In this document: in pieces, positions 34,417 to 43,985 of the stretch
Numbering within the stretch: position 1 is the stretch's first letter
Layout of the letters: every line of letters begins with the position of its first letter
From: DASUSH01 sp036375215
GTDB lineage: Bacteria; Actinomycetota; Thermoleophilia; Solirubrobacterales; 70-9
DNA: 53,100 bases
Assembly: GCA_036375215.1 (NCBI GenBank)
Contig: DASUSH010000030.1
Coordinates: 1 to 53,100 of the forward strand
Direction of reading: 5' to 3'
Made by a program: the position numbers and the translations under genes
The notes under the pieces: model-generated
The model's input: the letters and a program-made list of their open reading frames with translations, nothing else
Told to the model about the DNA's origin: nothing
Databases searched by the model: none

Positions 34417-35595
34417 CTACAGCCCCAGCGTCTTGCCGAGGATCTCCTTCATGATCTCGTCGGTGCCACCGCCGATCGGGCCGAGGCGGAGGTCGCGGAC
34501 CGCGCGCTCGATCCCGTACTCGCGCATGTAGCCGTAGCCGCCGTGGATCTGCAGGCACTCGTCGGCGAGGTCGACGGCGTTGCGCTGCGTGAATAGCTTC
34601 GCCATCGTCACCTCACCGATCGCGTTCTCGCCCTCGCTGAAGAGGCGCAGGGCGTTGTAGGTCATCGCGCGGCCGGCCTCGATCGTCACGGCCATCTCGG
34701 CGAACTTGTGGCGGATCACCTGGAAGCGGCCGATCGGGCGGCCGAAGGCCTGGCGCTCCTTGGCGTACTCGAGCGTGACCTCGAAGAGCTTCTGCATCGC
34801 CCCGACCGCGCCGAGCGCCATCAAGAGGCGCTCCCACTGGAAGTTGGCCATGATCAGGTAGAAGCCGCCGTTTAACTCGCCGAGCAGGTTCTCGTCGGGG
34901 ACCTCGACGTCGGTGAAGGAGAGCTCGCCGGTGTCGGATGAGTGCCAGCCCATCTTCTCGAGCTTGCGCGCGACCTCGTAGCCGGGCATGTCGCGCTCGA
35001 GGATCAGGAAGGAGATGCCGTGGTGGCCGCCCTCCTCGTTCGTCTTCACGGCGCAGACGAGGTAGTCGGCGCGCACGCCGTTGGTGATGAAGGTCTTCGA
35101 GCCGTTCACGACATAGCCGCCGTCGACCTTTTTCGCGCTCGTCCGGATCGAGGCGACGTCTGAGCCCGCGCCCGGCTCGGTGATCCCTAGCGCGCAGACC
35201 TTCTCGCCCTTGATCGCCGGCACCAGGAAGCGCTGGTGTTGCTCGGGCGTGCCGAACTTGAAGATCGGCGGGGTCGCGATGCCGGTGTGAGCCCCGAGCC
35301 CGGCGCCGACGCCGCCGCCGGCCCCGGACCGCGCCAGCTCCTCGGCCCAGACCGCGTCGTGGACGTAGTCACCGCCCTGGCCGCCGAGTTCCTCCGGGTA
35401 CTTGAGCCCGAGGAAGCCGAGCTCGCCGCAGCGCGCATACAGCTCGCGCGGGAACTCGCGCGCCTCCTCCCACTCGTCGACGTGGGGCACGATCTCGTTG
35501 CGCACGAAGCGCCCGATCGACTCGCGGAGCTCCTCGTGCTCATCGGTGAACGGCGGCAGCACCGCCCGCTCGCCCTTGTCCTTGATCACGCTCAC
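34417..35595 (-). CDS. Acyl-CoA dehydrogenase (long-chain/isovaleryl type)
   Basis: 392 residues. Family motifs ALGITEPGAGSDVASIRT, NGSKTFITNG, RQAFGRPIGRFQVIRHKFAEM and CLQIHGGYGYMREY. At the usual catalytic position it reads GPIGGGTDEIM (Gly instead of Glu). A Glu is present in NFQWERLLMA, matching the relocated base of isovaleryl- and long-chain acyl-CoA dehydrogenases. It is therefore probably an active FadE-type enzyme for branched or long substrates. Its 3' end abuts the repeat pair. Confidence 0.92.
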   Translation of the reverse strand: MSVIKDKGERAVLPPFTDEHEELRESIGRFVRNEIVPHVDEWEEAREFPRELYARCGELGFLGLKYPEELGGQGGDYVHDAVWAEELARSGAGGGVGAGLGAHTGIATPPIFKFGTPEQHQRFLVPAIKGEKVCALGITEPGAGSDVASIRTSAKKVDGGYVVNGSKTFITNGVRADYLVCAVKTNEEGGHHGISFLILERDMPGYEVARKLEKMGWHSSDTGELSFTDVEVPDENLLGELNGGFYLIMANFQWERLLMALGAVGAMQKLFEVTLEYAKERQAFGRPIGRFQVIRHKFAEMAVTIEAGRAMTYNALRLFSEGENAIGEVTMAKLFTQRNAVDLADECLQIHGGYGYMREYGIERAVRDLRLGPIGGGTDEIMKEILGKTLGL

Positions 35596-35662
35596 CGCTC
35601 GGCGGACGCTAGCAACGCGCCGAGTTCACGGGCTTGGCTCCGGGTCACGCCGGCCGCCGCGC

Positions 35663-36094
35663 TCAGCGAGCCGGTGCCTTCCAGTCCTCGAGCGTCGTGT
35701 GGCCGCGCGCCGCGTGGTCGAAGCCGAGCAGGTCGCCCTGGGGGTTCTTGCGGTCTCCGTGGTGGTACGCGCGCACCTCGGCGATCTTGCCGCCCTCGAG
35801 CCGGAACCACTCCGTGCCGCGGTTGAGGCGCTTCTCGCCGGACTTCGGGTCGCGCCAGGTCATCGTCCACTCGATCACGGCCTCGTCGCCGGACTCGATC
35901 CCGTGCTCGAGCCACCACTGGCCGTCCACGGTCTCGACGCCCCAGGCGGCGTTCTCGGCGATCTCGCGGCCGTGGTGCGGGCCCAGCCGGGTGTAGTAGT
36001 GGGTCGCGTCCTCGGTGAAGTGCGCGGCCACCGCGTCGGCGTCGCCGGTGTTGAGCGCCTCGTAGTAGGAGCGGATGTGGTCGAGGTGGCCGAT
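35663..36094 (-). CDS. SnoaL-like / nuclear transport factor 2-fold protein
   Basis: About 143 residues: HIRSYYEALNTGDADAVAAH, DATHYYTRLGPHHGREI, then WTMTWRDPKSGEKRLNRGTE, typical of SnoaL-like polyketide-cyclase or limonene-epoxide-hydrolase folds. There is no ATG, GTG or TTG in frame near the expected N-terminus. The frame continues upstream only as antisense of the DGPF gene. The best candidate is ATC at 36094, preceded by GGATAGG about 9 bases before. The start is therefore uncertain. Function unknown, possibly stress-related given the divergent ECF42 operon. Confidence 0.7.
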   Translation of the reverse strand: MGHLDHIRSYYEALNTGDADAVAAHFTEDATHYYTRLGPHHGREIAENAAWGVETVDGQWWLEHGIESGDEAVIEWTMTWRDPKSGEKRLNRGTEWFRLEGGKIAEVRAYHHGDRKNPQGDLLGFDHAARGHTTLEDWKAPAR

Positions 36095-36115
36095 CGTCGG
36101 AAACCTATCCGGAGC

Positions 36116-36142
36116 TGTCGATCTCGGCCGGATCCCTTCGTC
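36116..36142 (+). promoter_or_regulatory. Predicted ECF42-type promoter
   Basis: TGTCGA (36116-36121), a 17-base spacer, then CGTC (36139-36142). As I recall, ECF42 sigma factors of Streptomyces are reported to use TGTCGA at -35 and CG(A/T)C at -10. The site lies about 60 bases upstream of the first DGPF gene, whose operon encodes an ECF42-like sigma, so it fits autoregulation. Confidence 0.75.
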
Positions 36143-36202
36143 GTAGGGTTGAAGGCGGCGAACCGCGCCGCCCGGAAAACCCTCACGAGGAGGTACTGAC
36201 GG

Positions 36203-36565
36203 ATGCAGTACATGCTCACGATCATCGGTCCCGAAGGCGGCATGGAGGACGCCACGCCCGAGGAGATGCAGGCGGTCCTCGACGCCTGGAACGACGTCAC
36301 CGAGGAGATGAAGACGGCCGGCGTGCACGTCGCGGGCGAGGCGCTCCAGCCGAGTGAGACCGCCACGACGGTCCGCGCTCAGGGCCGCGACGAGCGCATC
36401 ATCACCGACGGCCCGTACGCGGAGACGAAGGAGCAGGTGGGAGGCTTCTACCTCCTCGACTGCGACAACCTCGACGAGGCGATCGAGTGGGCGAGGAAGC
36501 TCCCCAAGCGCGATGGTGGCGTCGAGGTTCGCCCGGTGATGGTCTTCGACGAGCCGCAGTCATGA
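36203..36565 (+). CDS. YCII/DGPF-domain protein 1
   Basis: 120 residues. The YCII-related (DGPF) domain fills the protein: MQYMLTIIGPEGG, HVAGEALQPSETATTVR and the signature ITDGPYAETKEQVGGFYLLD. Preceded by a strong ribosome binding site (GAGGAGGT). DGPF proteins are the standard genomic partners of ECF42 sigma factors. Their biochemical role is unknown. The stop overlaps the next ATG (ATGA). Confidence 0.92.
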   Translation: MQYMLTIIGPEGGMEDATPEEMQAVLDAWNDVTEEMKTAGVHVAGEALQPSETATTVRAQGRDERIITDGPYAETKEQVGGFYLLDCDNLDEAIEWARKLPKRDGGVEVRPVMVFDEPQS

Positions 36566-36963
36566 GGTACCTGCTCGCGTTCTACGGCGACGAGACCCAG
36601 TGGGACGACGCGTCGCCGGCGGAGACGCAGGCCGGAATCGACGCGTTCTGGCGGTTCGAGGCCGAGCTCATGGAAGCGGGCGTCCACGTCGCCTGCGACG
36701 GCCTCGACGCGAGCGCTTCCGCGAAGACGATCGAGATCCGGGGCGGCGGCGAGAAGCTCGTCACCGACGGTCCGTTCGCGGAGACGAAGGAGCAGCTCGG
36801 CGGCATCACGCTCCTCGAGTGCGACACCCTGGACGAGGCGATGGAGTGGGCCCGCAAGGTGCCGCTCGGCGAAGGCTGGACGATCGAGGTCCGGCCGGTG
36901 ACCGACTACGGATCGCCGCCTGAAGGCCACCCCGCCGGCACCGCGGAGGCCGCGGCGTCGTAA
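36562..36963 (+). CDS. YCII/DGPF-domain protein 2
   Basis: 133 residues. Second DGPF protein, with MRYLLAFYGDETQWDD, HVACDGLDASASAKTIE and VTDGPFAETKEQLGGITLLE. Clearly a paralogue of the preceding protein, with a longer C-terminal tail. ATG overlaps the upstream stop. Its TAA overlaps the presumed GTA start of the sigma gene. Confidence 0.92.
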   Translation: MRYLLAFYGDETQWDDASPAETQAGIDAFWRFEAELMEAGVHVACDGLDASASAKTIEIRGGGEKLVTDGPFAETKEQLGGITLLECDTLDEAMEWARKVPLGEGWTIEVRPVTDYGSPPEGHPAGTAEAAAS

Positions 36964-38195
36964 GCCCCGCCCGAGATCTCGACCGCCTGTTCCGACGCGA
37001 GTCGGGACGGGCGGTCGCCACCCTGATCCGGGTCCTCGGCGATTTCGACCTGGCCGAGGAGGCCGTTCAGGACGCCTTCGTCGTCGCGCTCGAGCGCTGG
37101 CCGCGCGACGGTGTGCCCGACAACCCGGGCGCCTGGATCACGCGGGTGGCCCGCAACCGCGCGATCGACCGGCTGCGCCGCCGGAAGACGCTCGAGGCGA
37201 AGACCCGGGTGATCGCCGACCTCGAGCGCCTGGACGCGCAGGCCGAGGAGGCCGAGGGCCGGGACGACGCGCATGCCTTCCCCGACGACCGCCTGCGCCT
37301 GATCTTCACCTGCTGCCATCCGGCGCTCGCGGCCGAGGCCCGTGTGGCGCTCACGCTCCGGACGCTCGGCGGGCTCACAACGGCCGAGATCGCACGCGCC
37401 TTCCTCGTCTCGGAGTCCACGATGGCGCAGCGGCTCGTCCGCGCCAAGCGGAAGATCCGCGACGCCGGCATCCCGTACGAGGTGCCTCCCCCCGAGCGCC
37501 TCGGCGAGCGCTTGCCTGGCGTGCTCGCCACGCTCTATCTGATCTTCAACGAGGGATACCTCGCCTCCGGGTCGGACTCACTCGTTCGCCGCGAGCTCTG
37601 CGCCGAGGCGATCCGACTCGCCCGGCTCGCCGTCGCGATGATGCCGGGCGAGGCCGAGCCCGCGGGACTGCTCGCCCTGATGCTGCTCCACGATGCCCGG
37701 CGCGAGGCGCGCACTGACGCCGAAGGCGAGATCGTCCTGCTCGAGGACCAGCGACGCTCGCTCTGGGATCGCGATCAGATCGCCCGCGGCACCGAGCTCG
37801 CGCGCTTCGCCCTGGCGCGCCGTCCGGGCCCCTACGCGATTCAGGCCGCGATCGCCGCCGAGCACTGCCGCGCGGCCAGCGCCGAGTCGACGAACTGGTC
37901 CCGGATCCGCGAGCTCTACGACCTCCTCGTGCAAATCGACGCCTCGCCGGTGATCCGCCTCAACCGCGCGGTCGCGGTCGCGATGGAGACGGGGCCGGAG
38001 CGAGGCCTTGCGGAGATCGACCGGATCGCGGGCCTCGAGAGCTACCACCTCCTGCACTCCGCCAGGGCCGACCTGCTGCGGCGCTCGGGTCGCCCGGACG
38101 AGGCCGCGGCCGCCTACGAGCGCGCGCTCGAATTGGCCACCAGCCCCGTCGAGCGCTCCTTTCTCGAGCGCCGCCGTGCCGAGCTTTCCGCGTGA
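36960..38195 (+). CDS. ECF42-type sigma factor with DUF6596/TPR-like tail
   Basis: About 411 residues. Sigma region 2 is at about 8-75 (RVLGDFDLAEEAVQDAF, WITRVARNRAIDRLRR) and region 4 at about 125-170 (LRTLGGLTTAEIARAFLVSE, MAQRLVRAKRKI). A long DUF6596/TPR-like C-terminal domain follows (LYLIFNEGYLASGSD, RLNRAVAVAMETGPE). This architecture, together with DGPF neighbours, defines ECF42. No ATG/GTG/TTG lies upstream of region 2. An in-frame TGA at 36921 limits the start, and GTA at 36960 overlapping the upstream TAA is the best guess. Starting at GTG 37113 would delete much of region 2. Confidence 0.88.
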   Translation, partial: VSPARDLDRLFRRESGRAVATLIRVLGDFDLAEEAVQDAFVVALERWPRDGVPDNPGAWITRVARNRAIDRLRRRKTLEAKTRVIADLERLDAQAEEAEGRDDAHAFPDDRLRLIFTCCHPALAAEARVALTLRTLGGLTTAEIARAFLVSESTMAQRLVRAKRKIRDAGIPYEVPPPERLGERLPGVLATLYLIFNEGYLASGSDSLVRRELCAEAIRLARLAVAMMPGEAEPAGLLALMLLHDARREARTDAEGEIVLLEDQRRSLWDRDQIARGTELARFALARRPGPYAIQAAIAAEHCRAASAESTNWSRIRELYDLLVQIDASPVIRLNRAVAVAMETGPERGLAEIDRIAGLESYHLLHSARADLLRRSGRPDEAAAAYERALELATSPVERSFLERRRAELSA

Positions 38196-38223
38196 GACCT
38201 CCGAAGGGCGCCCTTCGCTGCCC

Positions 38224-39756
<1,533 letters not shown>

Positions 39757-39853
39757 GTCCTCCAGCCTCCACGATCACCGGGCCCGCGCGACCGCGCGAG
39801 CCCTTCTCGATCCGCTCCGCGGAGACTAGACGCGAACCGCGCCGCGCGGGCCC

Positions 39854-41062
39854 CTACAGGCCGTACGAGCGGCCGATCACCTCGAGCATGATCTCGTCGG
39901 TCCCGGCGCCGATCCGGTTCAGCCGGACGTCGCGGTAGGCCCGCTCGATCTCGTACTCCTTCATGTAGCCGTAGCCGCCGTGGATCTGGACGCACTCGTC
40001 GGCGACCTCGCAGGCCATCCGCGACGTGAACAGCTTCGTGGCCGTGATCTCGCGGACCGGGTACTCGCCGTTCGCGAAGCGCCAGGCGGTCGCGTAGGTC
40101 ATCTGCTTGCCCGCCTCGATCTGCGTCGCCATCTCGGCGAACTTGTGGCGGATCGTCTGGAACCGCCCGATCGAGCGGCCGAAGGCCTGGCGCTCCTGGG
40201 CGTACTCGAGGGTGCGCTCGAACATCCGCTCCGCGGAGGCGACGCAACCCGCGGCGGCGACGAGGCGCTCGCCCTGGAGCTCCCAGGAGATGTGGTAGAA
40301 GCCCTTGCCCTCCTGGCCGAGCATGTTCTCCGCCGGGACGCGGACGTCCTCGAAGGAGAGCTCGCCGGTGTCGGAGGCGTGCATCCCCATCTTCTCGAGC
40401 TTGCGCGAGACGCTGAAGCCCGGGACGTTTCGGCCCTCGTCGTCCTTCAGGTCGACGATGAAGAGCGTGATCCCGTCGTGTCCGGCCTCCGGGTCGGTCT
40501 TGGTGACCAGCACGATGAAGTTGGCGCGCGCGCCGTTGGTGATGAACGTCTTCGAGCCGTTGATCACGTACTCGTCGCCGTCGCGCTTGGCGGTGGTCCG
40601 GATGCCGGCCACGTCGGAGCCGGCGCCGGGCTCGGTGATCCCGAGCGAGGAGATCTTCTCGCCCTTGATTCCGGGCACGAGGTAGCGCCGCTTCTGCTCC
40701 TCGGTGCCGAGCAGCTCGACCGGGGGCAGCGCCATGTCGGTGTGGACCGCCATCCCCATGTTGAGCCCGCCGGAGCCCGAGTAGCTCATGCACTCGGCGC
40801 GGACCAGGGAGTAGAAGTAATCGCCGCCCTGGCCGCCGTATTCCTCCGGGAAGCAGAGGCCGACGAACCCCAGCTCGGCGGCGCGGTGCAGCACCGAGTC
40901 GGGCCAGAGCGTCTCCTCCCACTCGTTGCGGTGGGGGTGAAGCTCGTTCTGGACCCAGGAGCGCATCGACTCCCGCAGATCCTCGTGCTCGTCGGTGAAG
41001 ATGAAGTGCCGGCGGCGGTTGGCGTGATCGGGCCTGATCACGGAGTCGGTCGCAGTGGCCAT
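39854..41062 (-). CDS. Acyl-CoA dehydrogenase (long-chain/isovaleryl type)
   Basis: 402 residues. Motifs SLGITEPGAGSDVAGIRTT, NGSKTFITNGA, RQAFGRSIGRFQTIRHKFAEM and CVQIHGGYGYMKEYEIER. As in the 34417 enzyme, the C-terminal position reads NRIGAGTDEIM without the usual Glu, while ELQGERLVAAAG keeps a Glu at the relocated position of isovaleryl/long-chain enzymes. Divergent from an enoyl-CoA hydratase across a 182-base region with two operator-like sites, which suggests co-regulation of a beta-oxidation pair. Confidence 0.93.
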   Translation of the reverse strand: MATATDSVIRPDHANRRRHFIFTDEHEDLRESMRSWVQNELHPHRNEWEETLWPDSVLHRAAELGFVGLCFPEEYGGQGGDYFYSLVRAECMSYSGSGGLNMGMAVHTDMALPPVELLGTEEQKRRYLVPGIKGEKISSLGITEPGAGSDVAGIRTTAKRDGDEYVINGSKTFITNGARANFIVLVTKTDPEAGHDGITLFIVDLKDDEGRNVPGFSVSRKLEKMGMHASDTGELSFEDVRVPAENMLGQEGKGFYHISWELQGERLVAAAGCVASAERMFERTLEYAQERQAFGRSIGRFQTIRHKFAEMATQIEAGKQMTYATAWRFANGEYPVREITATKLFTSRMACEVADECVQIHGGYGYMKEYEIERAYRDVRLNRIGAGTDEIMLEVIGRSYGL

Positions 41063-41115
41063 CTCTGTCTCGCTTCCTCTCGGGTCCGGGCGGTCGCCCG
41101 GGAGCCTATCGCGAA

Positions 41116-41140
41116 AAGTAAGCAGTACGACTTCCTACTT
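41116..41140. promoter_or_regulatory. Operator-like palindrome 1
   Basis: An imperfect 25-bp palindrome with arms AAGTA and TACTT and a symmetrical GNAGTNNNACTNC core. It lies 54 bases upstream of the acyl-CoA dehydrogenase start. A weak -10-like TAGGCT (minus strand, 41103-41108) sits just downstream, so a bound protein could block this promoter. The core recurs 61 bases away. Confidence 0.6.
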
Positions 41141-41176
41141 CAGCCTATGCCCGGCAGAAAACGAACGCCCGGCCGA

Positions 41177-41201
41177 GAGCATGCAGTAGGACTTCGCACT
41201 T
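41177..41201. promoter_or_regulatory. Operator-like palindrome 2
   Basis: Second copy of the GNAGTNNNACTNC core. Over the 21 bases 41183-41203 it matches 41122-41142 at 18 positions. It would cover the -35 area of a possible promoter with TAGTCT at 41222-41227 for the enoyl-CoA hydratase. The paired sites suggest one regulator, perhaps TetR-type, for both divergent genes. Confidence 0.6.
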
Positions 41202-41244
41202 CAAGCGCCGGGCCTTTCGCGTAGTCTCCGGCTCGCCGGCCGCG

Positions 41245-42027
41245 ATGGACTACGAGCAACTCCTCTACGAAGTGGATTCCGGGGTGGCGACGCTCACCCT
41301 CAACCGACCCGAGCAGCGAAACGCGCTCTCGGGCCGGCTCCTGACCGAGCTCGTCGACGCGACCAAGCGCGCCCGCGACGACGGCGACGTGCGGGCGGTG
41401 GTGCTCACCGGTGCGGGGGAGAAGGTCTTCTGCGCGGGCGCCGACCTCGGCGGCTTCGCCGCCGACGTCCCGCTCGTCCAGAAGCACTACGCCTCCGACC
41501 TCTTCCTCGAGTTCTTCCGGCTGATGCCACGGCTCGGCAAGCCGTCGCTCTGCGCCGCCAACGGCCACGTGCTCGCCGGCGGCATGGGCCTGGCGCTGTC
41601 GTGCGACCTCCTGATCGCGAAGGAGGGCGCCACCTTCGGGACCCCCGAGATCAACGTCGGCGCCTTCCCCTACATGATCATGTCGATCATCTACCGCAAT
41701 GTCCCGCGCAAGCGGGTCAACGAGATGATCCTGCTCGGCGAGCGGCTCTCGGGCGAGGAGGCCGTCGAGTACGGGCTCGCCAACAAGGTGGTGCCCGCCG
41801 GCGAGTTCGACGCGGCCGTCGCCGACTGGGCGGGCAAGCTCGCCTCGAAGAGCCCCCTCCTGATGCGGCTTGGCCACGACGCCATGTATCGCCAGCAGGA
41901 CATGGCGATCGACGACGCCCTCGAGTACCTGCGCTCACAGCTCTCGCTCACCTTCTCGACCGAGGACATCCTCGAGGGCGTCCAGGCCTTCTTCGAGAAG
42001 CGCGAGCCGCAGTGGAAGGGGCGGTGA
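41245..42027 (+). CDS. Enoyl-CoA hydratase
   Basis: 260 residues. Crotonase fold: NRPEQRNALSGRLLTEL, the oxyanion region KVFCAGADLGGF and ANGHVLAGGMGLALSCDLL, then GTPEINVGAFPYM with Glu near the first catalytic position, and a C-terminal FFEKREPQWKGR. It lacks a ribosome binding site and may be nearly leaderless. It probably hydrates or isomerises the enoyl-CoA made by the divergent acyl-CoA dehydrogenase. Confidence 0.9.
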   Translation: MDYEQLLYEVDSGVATLTLNRPEQRNALSGRLLTELVDATKRARDDGDVRAVVLTGAGEKVFCAGADLGGFAADVPLVQKHYASDLFLEFFRLMPRLGKPSLCAANGHVLAGGMGLALSCDLLIAKEGATFGTPEINVGAFPYMIMSIIYRNVPRKRVNEMILLGERLSGEEAVEYGLANKVVPAGEFDAAVADWAGKLASKSPLLMRLGHDAMYRQQDMAIDDALEYLRSQLSLTFSTEDILEGVQAFFEKREPQWKGR

Positions 42028-42069
42028 GCTCGGTGGGTCGCGCCGCAAATCGGCTCATTTGGCGCCTTT

Positions 42070-42086
42070 CGGGTCATATCGACCCG
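42070..42086 (+). terminator. Possible terminator after enoyl-CoA hydratase
   Basis: A 6-bp stem CGGGTC/GACCCG around a 5-base loop, preceded at 42040-42065 by a second imperfect hairpin (AAAT/ATTT flanked by GCGCC/GGCGC). Both lie in the 145 bases between the hydratase stop and the carboxylase start. Confidence 0.4.
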
Positions 42087-42172
42087 GAACGCGCCATCTC
42101 GCCCCCCGAAGCCCTGGCTGCCCCTCGTCCCTGCCCCCCGATCACCGCCGTTTGAGACGCCTCGGAGGAAGC

Positions 42173-43807
42173 ATGGCTACCGAAGACGCCAAGACGACCG
42201 CAGACCACGAGGGCGAAGCGCCCGAGGCGCCCGCCGCGACCGAGCACGGGGAGCAGACCGGGATGCAGCGCCTGGTCGAGGACCTGGCCGAGCGGCGCGA
42301 GCAGGCGAAGCTCGGCGGCGGGCCCGAGAAGATCGAAAAGCAGCACGAGCGCGGCAAGCTCACCGCCCGCGAGCGGATCGACCTGCTCGTCGACCCCGGC
42401 ACCTTCGTCGAGATGGGGATCCACGCCGGGCCGCACTTCTCGCAGCGGGCGATGGAGGGCCGCGAGGCGCCCGCCGACGGCGTGATCACCGGCTGGGGCG
42501 AGGTCGACGGCCGCCGCATGGCGATCGCCGCCTACGACTTCACGGTGATGGCGGGGGCGATGGGGATGACCGGCGAGCTCAAGATGGGCCGGCTGCGCGA
42601 GATGGCGCTGCAGAAGCGAATGCCCCTGATCTGGCTGCTCGACTCGGCCGGCGCGCGCATCCAGGAGGCCGCGGGCTCGCTCTTCGCCGGCTCCGGCCAC
42701 CTCTTCCGCGAGGAGGTGACGATGTCCGGGGTGGTCCCGCTGGTCGCCGCGATGATGGGGCCGTGCGCCGCCGGGACGGCCTACATCCCGGGCCTCTCCG
42801 ACTTCGTGCCGATGGTCGTCGGCCAGGGGGCGATGGCGCTCGCCGGGCCGCACCTCACCAAGGCGGTGACCGGCGAGGACATCTCGATGGAGGACCTCGG
42901 CGGGGCGCGCGTGCACTGCCGGAAGTCGGGGGTCGGCGACCTCGAGGTGGCGGACGATCGCGAGTGCATCGAGGCGGTCAGGAGCTACCTGTCCTACTTC
43001 CCTGCCAACTGCGAGCAGAAGCCGCCGGTGAAGCCGACCGACGACCCAGACGACCGCATGTCCGAGCGCCTGCTCGACATCGTCCCGGAGTCGGCCCGCC
43101 ACCCCTACGACATGTACGAGGTGATCCGCGAGATCGTCGACGACGGCGAGATCTTCGACATCAAGCCGAAGTTCGCGAAGACGATCATCACCTGCCTCGC
43201 GCGCTTCGGCGGGCAGCCCGTGGGGATCGTCGCCAACCAGCCCAAGCAGCTCGGCGGCATCCTCGAGAACGACTCGGCCGACAAGGCGGCGCGCTTCGTG
43301 AACCTCTGCGACGCCTTCTCGATCCCGCTCGTCTTCCTCCAGGACGTCCCCGGCTTCATGGTCGGCTCGAAGGTCGAGCACGCCGGGATCATCCGCCACG
43401 GGGCGAAGATGCTCTACGCGGTCTCGCGGGCGACGGTCCCGAAGATCACCGTCGTCGTCCGCAAGGCCTACGGCGCCGGCTACTACGTGATGAACGGCAA
43501 GGCGTACGAGCCCGACCTGCTGGTCGCCTGGCCGAGCGCCGAGATCTCGGTGATGGGCGCCGAGGGCGCGGTCAACATCATCGGCCGCTCCGCGATCGAG
43601 GCCGCCGACGACCCCGAGGCGAAGCGCGCGGAGATGCTCGAGCAGGTCCGCGCGGTGATCGACCCCTACATCGCCGCGAAGAACGCGATGGTCGACGACA
43701 TCATCGACCCCCGCGAGACGCGCCCGACGATCATCCAGGGCCTGCGGATGGCGGCCGACAAGCGGGTCGAACGGCCCTGGAAGAAGCACGGGGTGATGCC
43801 GGTCTGA
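42173..43807 (+). CDS. Acyl-CoA carboxylase, carboxyltransferase (beta) subunit
   Basis: 544 residues. ATG 42173 follows a good ribosome binding site (GGAGGAAG). Crotonase-like carboxyltransferase halves: N-terminal GKLTARERIDLLVDPGTF, MPLIWLLDSAGARIQEA and SGVVPLVAAMMGPCAAGTAY, then C-terminal DVPGFMVGSKVEHAGIIRHGAKML and RKAYGAGYYVMNGKAYEPDL. It moves CO2 from carboxybiotin to acetyl-, propionyl- or methylcrotonyl-like CoA. The substrate residue is not decidable by eye. No biotin carboxylase gene is adjacent. The 70-residue carrier at 24050 is a candidate partner. Confidence 0.92.
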   Translation: MATEDAKTTADHEGEAPEAPAATEHGEQTGMQRLVEDLAERREQAKLGGGPEKIEKQHERGKLTARERIDLLVDPGTFVEMGIHAGPHFSQRAMEGREAPADGVITGWGEVDGRRMAIAAYDFTVMAGAMGMTGELKMGRLREMALQKRMPLIWLLDSAGARIQEAAGSLFAGSGHLFREEVTMSGVVPLVAAMMGPCAAGTAYIPGLSDFVPMVVGQGAMALAGPHLTKAVTGEDISMEDLGGARVHCRKSGVGDLEVADDRECIEAVRSYLSYFPANCEQKPPVKPTDDPDDRMSERLLDIVPESARHPYDMYEVIREIVDDGEIFDIKPKFAKTIITCLARFGGQPVGIVANQPKQLGGILENDSADKAARFVNLCDAFSIPLVFLQDVPGFMVGSKVEHAGIIRHGAKMLYAVSRATVPKITVVVRKAYGAGYYVMNGKAYEPDLLVAWPSAEISVMGAEGAVNIIGRSAIEAADDPEAKRAEMLEQVRAVIDPYIAAKNAMVDDIIDPRETRPTIIQGLRMAADKRVERPWKKHGVMPV

Positions 43808-43882
43808 TGGTGCAGCACGGGACGAACAACGGCGGGCGTGTCGGGAAGGAGCTCGGATCGGAATGGGCGACGTCTGGGCCCC

Positions 43883-43908
43883 TTCGCGATTTCTTCTCGC
43901 ATCGCGAA
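43883..43908 (+). terminator. Inverted repeat between carboxylase and BKACE genes
   Basis: A perfect 8-bp inverted repeat TTCGCGAT/ATCGCGAA with a 10-base loop, about 75 bases after the carboxylase stop and about 80 before the next gene. It could be a terminator or a regulator site in the BKACE operon promoter. Confidence 0.4.
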
Positions 43909-43985
43909 AGAAGCTCGCGAACCATTGGCAGCGCCGATCCCGACCCCCTCGATGCCGCAGTTTTTCGTTCCGAAAGGACCGCCCC

